In this document: positions 60,105-64,000 of the stretch, piece after piece | How positions within the stretch are numbered: position 1 is the first letter of the stretch | Layout of the letters: every line of letters starts with the position of its first letter | NCBI GenBank assembly: GCA_036925085.1 | Contig: JAUPFP010000015.1 | Location: 4,036,426 to 4,100,425 of the forward strand | Source: Brachycybe producta | Taxonomy: Eukaryota; Arthropoda; Diplopoda; Playtdesmida; Andrognathidae | Direction: 5' to 3' | DNA: 64,000 bases | The notes under the pieces: model-generated | The model's input: only the letters and a program-made list of their open reading frames with translations | Databases searched by the model: none | Told to the model about the DNA's origin: nothing | Translations under genes and position numbers: made by a program

Positions 60105-62569
60105 CTGCAAAAAAAATATAATTACCGTTATTATTCAGATTAATATGTTTATATGAACAGCTGATATTAGAACTTTGTGATTATTCTACAGTTTCAACAC
60201 TAAGGAGAAATTAATAAAAAATGACTAAAAACGCTGTCGTCTCGCAGCGACCAGACCGCAAGCATGGCCCTTAGCCTTTGCGGGAGACTGTTGCATCTGG
60301 TTGCAAGCTGGCATTTCTGCCTAATTTGCGCTTTTTATTAAACTAGAAAAGTAAAATAATCCAATAAAGATATTTTCATTATGATAATTTTGAAGAAAAA
60401 AAAAACAATAAAATATAAAAAAAAACGATGAAAACGTTACGAAATTCTACTTAAAAAAGTCTTTATAACATCACTTTCGTACTCTTCTAGTTTTTTAAAA
60501 AAGAAAACTATTGACTTTTTCTTTTCGAAAGCTGCTTTTAAAAAAAAAGTTGTCTATTTGAATCTAAAAATTTCACTCAAAACTTAAGTTTTTTAAAAAA
60601 AAATCCTTTTGTTTGTATTTGAAATATTATTACTAAAAGGTTAAGAAAACCGTTTTGATTTAATAAAAACAAAAACTTGCCTTCGCCGCAAAAACATAAG
60701 TGTGAGAACGATCAAAAGAACAACAATTAACACGATGACAACTCCCAAGATGGCTCCTATAGATAATAACAACAAAAAATCGAATTGTTATTGCAAAATA
60801 AATAAGTCACAATGCGATTAAATAAAATATACCTAAAGCAGGTTGCAAATTCTCTCCTTTCAAATCAGAGGTTGCGATTGCTAGGAAAGATATACGACGA
60901 GCAATTAGTTAGTGAATGAAACCATTACGAAATGATAAGTTAAAATATATGTCACACGTACCTCTACAAGTTGAGTTTATCGATGACCAATTGCCGCTTC
61001 GAAGGCATCGAGAGATCGCGTTTCCTTGAGTGAGGTAGAAACCATCGTGACAGGTAAGTTCGACTAGAGATGCCGTTCGTGTCGGTTTCGATGCGTTTAG
61101 AAAACTAAAAGTTGCATTTTGAACGATTGGTGGTGGACCACATTCAGTTGCTAAGCGAAAAAAGAGAAAGAAACCAAGAAAAAAATGAAATAAATGAAGT
61201 GGCAAACATTATTTATAAAAAAAAAGAGCCTTACGTAAACAGAGAGGTTTCGTTCCGATCCATTCGGAGTTATCCGAACAGACGAGAGCTCCGATCACTT
61301 CAGTTACGTAATTTGCATCACAAGTATAATTTAAAATGGTTCCGTACGGATAATAACGTTTATCTGCTGGTGGAAACCATTCGGCATAGATCGGAGTGAA
61401 TGTGGCTCCTCGTGCTGCTTGTGGAGCCGGACAGTAGAGTTCTGTTTTTTGTTGTCGTAAATATGAGAATAAAAATAAATAAAAATAACATAAAAAAATA
61501 ATATTTGAGGTGACTATTTATCTTTCAACAGAAAAATTAAACAGATATTTGAAAGTGTTTTAGAAACTAGAATGGTTGCCTCAATCACTTAAGGATTTTT
61601 TCATGTTGATATTTTTTAAAATTAAGATTTTTATACCAAGTTTGAAAATAACCCAACTTTAAGATGGTTTATGAACAGCTGATTTTCGAACTCTTGATTC
61701 TTCTTGTCTTTTAGGTAGCAAAATTACGAGAAACTAGAAAGTGTTTTAGAAACTAGAAGGGTTGCTCATTCACTTATTGAAGAAAAAAATAAGAAATACA
61801 GTCTGCTTAAAAGTTGGATAAGTTTCAAACTTGCATAAAATAAAAAGTGAATGAGCAACCCTTCTAGTTTCTAAACCACTTTCTAGTTTCTCGTAATTTT
61901 GCACCTGAAAGACTGAGTTTAAGAAAACCACTTTTAAGTAGGTAATATTTTTTTTAATTTTTAACCATAAAACGTTTATTTCGATCAACTACCGTTCTAG
62001 TTTCTAACACATTTTTCAATTTCCTTTAAGTATTCCTTTATGAACAACCACAGTACGAAAATCAGCTGTTCATACAATATCTTAACAAAACAAGTAAAAC
62101 AAATTGTTTCAATAAAACTCCTTGAAATAAATTTTTAATAAATAAATTATTGATTTTTTTTTAAATTTAATTCTCAATTTAAAACTTGTTTTACTTTTGC
62201 TTTTGTTGTTGTTGCGTCTACAAAAAATTAAAATTCACATCCGTCCTCATTTATTGTTTTCTCTATATTTTATATTTTTTAAAAAAAAGAAGTATCGCGC
62301 TAATAATTGTAAATGTGAACAAGTTATAAAAAAAAATCATAAGTAGTGAAATTTCAGAAAAATATATGCAAAACACATTTTTAGTTTAAAAAAAAAAGTG
62401 ATACCTGTACAAACAGGTGGAGGACTTTCCCAAATTCCATCGACACATTTGAAAAATCCCGATACTTTCAATATGTAACCAGGTAAACAACCATACTCGA
62501 TCATAGTTGTGTTTAAACGCGACACTTTTCCGTGTAAAGACACTTCTGGTTCACCACATGGTCTATTCT
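59192..62569 (-). CDS. Sushi/CCP-domain single-pass receptor with tyrosine-rich tail (5' part missing)
   Basis: Six exons join in phase: 62569-62405, 61441-61235, 61150-60962 (one sushi module each, all phase 1-1), 60880-60833 (stalk), 60756-60681 (membrane helix), 60104-59192 (cytoplasmic tail and stop). Sushi modules usually bind proteins or mediate adhesion; the architecture is that of a type I membrane receptor. The tail of about 305 residues has 13 tyrosines, several in YxxV/L/P contexts, plus RPLPPIP, an SH3-ligand consensus, so signalling through SH2/SH3 adaptors is inferred. The start codon, signal peptide and any more N-terminal modules lie beyond the right edge. I do not recognise a named orthologue. 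Vertebrate complement regulators and tunicate sushi receptors share the general layout, but that does not establish orthology. Intron 5 is GC-AG. Confidence 0.85.
60145..60545 (+). repeat. F-related foldback in the GC-AG intron of the sushi receptor
   Basis: ATGAACAGCTGATATTAGAA at the left; AAACTAGAAAAGTAAAATAA and CGTACTCTTCTAGTTTTTTA as arms; diverged. Confidence 0.5.
60681..60756 (-). CDS. Sushi receptor exon: transmembrane helix
   Basis: 76 nt. Acceptor TCTATAG|GA. The exon encodes GAILGVVIVLIVVLLIVLTL then MFLRRR, an uninterrupted hydrophobic helix followed by a basic stop-transfer cluster. The donor is CGAAG|GCAAGT, a GC donor with otherwise perfect consensus. Confidence 0.82.
60833..60880 (-). 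CDS. Sushi receptor exon: short stalk
   Basis: 48 nt micro-exon between TCCTAG|CA and TTTAG|GTATAT. It reads AIATSDLKGENLQPAL and links the last sushi module to the membrane helix. Both phases fit the neighbours, which is the main support. Confidence 0.75.
60962..61150 (-). CDS. Sushi receptor exon: membrane-proximal sushi module C
   Basis: 189 nt. Acceptor CGCTTAG|CA, donor AGAG|GTACGT. It reads TECGPPPIVQNATFSFLNAS, then VELTCHDGFYLTQGNAISRC and NWSSINSTCR. Sushi domain with all four Cys and Trp. NAT, NAS, NWS and NST are candidate glycosites. Confidence 0.88.
61235..61441 (-). CDS. Sushi receptor exon: sushi module B
   Basis: 207 nt. Acceptor TTTTTTCAG|AA, donor TTTAC|GTAAGG. It reads LYCPAPQAARGATFTPIYAE, then ILNYTCDANYV, ALVCSDNSEW and KPLCL. 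The sushi pattern is C, C, C, W, C with a long insert between the first two Cys. NYT is a candidate N-glycosite. Confidence 0.85.
61510..62075 (+). repeat. F foldbacks in the sushi receptor intron between modules A and B
   Basis: An outer copy (TTTTAGAAACTAGAATGGTT at 61558, CTACCGTTCTAGTTTCTAAC at 61989) encloses a complete one (TTTTAGAAACTAGAAGGGTT at 61745, AACCCTTCTAGTTTCTAAAC at 61858; left end TTTAAGATGGTTTATGAACA). Confidence 0.72.
62405..62569 (-). CDS. Sushi receptor exon: sushi module A
   Basis: 165 nt, phase 1-1. Acceptor chosen at GAAG|AG to keep the phase of the other modules; an alternative AG two bases on is possible. It reads NRPCGEPEVSLHGKVSRLNT, then EYGCLPGYIL, FKCVDGIW and VCT. 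The four Cys and the Trp before the last Cys define a sushi domain. Donor ACAG|GTATCA. NTT is a candidate glycosite. Confidence 0.85.
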
Positions 62570-62699
62570 CTTCAAAACAATTTAAAAAAATATTAATAAT
62601 AGCAAATTACATTTTAATCAGTTGAAAACTAGAAATGCTGTGTGAATGGATGAATTTATATTTTGATAGAATCATAGGGGAAACCATTTTTTTTTAAAC

Positions 62700-63136
62700 T
62701 AGAGGTGGGACGAATCCTAAATTTTCTCGAATCCAAATCCGAATCCTAAAAGACTCTCGAATCTCACGAATCTCTCGAATCCTTCATATAAGAAACCTAA
62801 ATTATTCATTAAGAAGACCCAAATAAATGAAAAAATATTAAATATTAAATTATTAATAATAAAAAACTAGTGTAGCACACAAATCAATACCACCATATCA
62901 CCACCATATTGGTGATCCGGGTCGACCACAGAAATTGCAACAATCGCCGATTTTTTTTTATAGTGAACACTTCTATTGGACGTCAATAGAGTTGAAACTA
63001 ATTTTTACAAACGTTTTAACAGCTTTTGTTTTAGGTGAGGATTCGAAAGACGAAAAAAGCGCGAAGATTCCAGTTTTCGAATCTCGAATATTTTTCAAGA
63101 TTCGCGGGATTCGAGGATTCAAATGGCCCATCCCTA
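62700..63136 (+). mobile_element. hAT-Z MITE, full length
   Basis: 437 bp from TAGAGGTGGGACGAATCC to GGCCCATCCCTA. Perfect 8 bp target duplication TTTTAAAC at 62692-62699 and 63137-63144. Non-coding; runs of GAATCC/GGATTC near both ends can pair. Confidence 0.88.
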
Positions 63137-63144
63137 TTTTAAAC

Positions 63145-64000
63145 CTATTTTGCTCATAGCACAGTATTGTTTGCCTGGAGAAATCACAACGGCACACCTA
63201 GCAAAACTAACGGGGCACACGAGCATATGCCACCCTTTGAAAACCACTGGTTTTGTGCTTTACGTGTGTAAATATTTTGCTTTTTTTTCCCCCAATAAAG
63301 TTAAAATTTATTTGAAAATATTAAATTGAATTAATATTTTCAATATAACATGTAAAATTTCGCGGCACACCTCCCTTTGAAAATCACTAAATTACTCAAA
63401 TTAAAAAAAAACCCTCAAAAAATGAAAATGTTTCAAAATGTATAACTCATATAATGTATATTCATTATAGATTTCAATCCATTAATTTAAATTATAACTG
63501 TTTAGTATAATTATAATTTATCTTAACAACTTTATAACACCTAATACGAATTTCTTTGGTGCAATTACTAAGCAATTTTTATGTAATTAGTCATTAGGCG
63601 GTTCACGGTTGTAATTTAGCGAACACAGTTTGAATTAGATTAAAAATTTACATAATGAACATCAATTTTTATTTATCGAAAGCACTTAAATGAAAAAGAA
63701 AATCAAGGGTTATTCAAAACTAAAATACAGTACATGAATATGCTAATACCATTTTCATGCCATTATCATTAAATTTGAATAATTGATGATAATCTTGAAA
63801 ATCATTAAGTACACTAAAACTGACGCTAAACTGTCACAATAACAATTTAATATGAAAGAACGTGAAAATAATTTTAAAATAATTGTCAAACTATTCTAGT
63901 TTGTGTCCAATTATTCTAGTTTGTAACAAACTTTTAATTTTTTCCTTTTTTCTTAAAAAAAAAAGGCAAAATATTTAAAATTTAAAATAATGCAAATTAA
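63145..64000. other. AT-rich right edge, no exon found
   Basis: The next 5' exon of the sushi receptor was expected here but none was seen. GGCACACCT ... CCTTTGAAAA words occur at 63192-63245 and again at 63364-63390, suggesting a degraded repeat. A TTCTAGTTTGT word pair is at 63893-63925. Confidence 0.45.

Overview
This is a piece of a metazoan nuclear genome. It is strongly AT-rich, with interrupted genes, GT-AG (and one GC-AG) introns and dense nested non-autonomous transposons. The phylum cannot be fixed from the sequence. The proteins and the MITE load fit an invertebrate, but that is inference.

Genes. All supported coding sequence is on the minus strand. (1) 32.1-55.8 kb is a complete sugar transporter gene that I could reconstruct exon by exon. 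It is the orthologue of the proton/myo-inositol cotransporter SLC2A13 (HMIT). It has eight coding positions with matching splice phases and gives a 620- or 619-residue protein. Position 2 is duplicated: exons 2a (42026-42188) and 2b (38082-38241) encode alternative versions of the same transmembrane segment, in the same phase, and cannot be joined without a frameshift and stop. They look like mutually exclusive exons and differ at a substrate-site position. (2) 59.2-62.6 kb holds the 3' part of a single-pass receptor gene: three sushi/CCP modules, one membrane helix and a cytoplasmic tail of about 305 residues with 13 tyrosines and an SH3-type proline motif. Its 5' end is outside the window. 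(3) 23867-23939 looks like the first coding exon of an unrecognised gene running leftward. (4) At 46.8-48.0 kb a 5'-truncated non-LTR retrotransposon carries an open reverse transcriptase frame.

Repeats dominate the rest. Family names here are local labels. 'GC-core foldbacks' (about 22 copies, 150-230 bp) share a GCTCCGCCC-type core but have at least four kinds of outer ends and make 8-9 bp target duplications. 'F foldbacks' (about 25 copies, around TAGAAACTAGAAGGGTAG) are AT-rich palindromes of 250-500 bp, with an array at 51.3-55.0 kb beside SLC2A13 exon 1. 'hAT-Z' (4 copies) has TAGRGRTGGG-type ends and, in three copies, perfect 8 bp target duplications. One hAT-Z copy contains the LINE and itself lies inside a copy of family A, another element that is probably hAT-like, giving a three-level nest. 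A dozen further single or low-copy inverted-repeat elements are listed.

Layout: 0-23 kb, repeat-rich with no recognised exon; 23.7-24 kb, CpG-rich putative first exon; 24-32 kb, AT-rich with MITEs and an (AAT)n tract; 32-56 kb, SLC2A13; 56-59 kb, intergenic repeats; 59-62.6 kb, sushi receptor; 62.6-64 kb, a hAT-Z copy and AT-rich DNA. I saw no tRNA, rRNA or CRISPR array.
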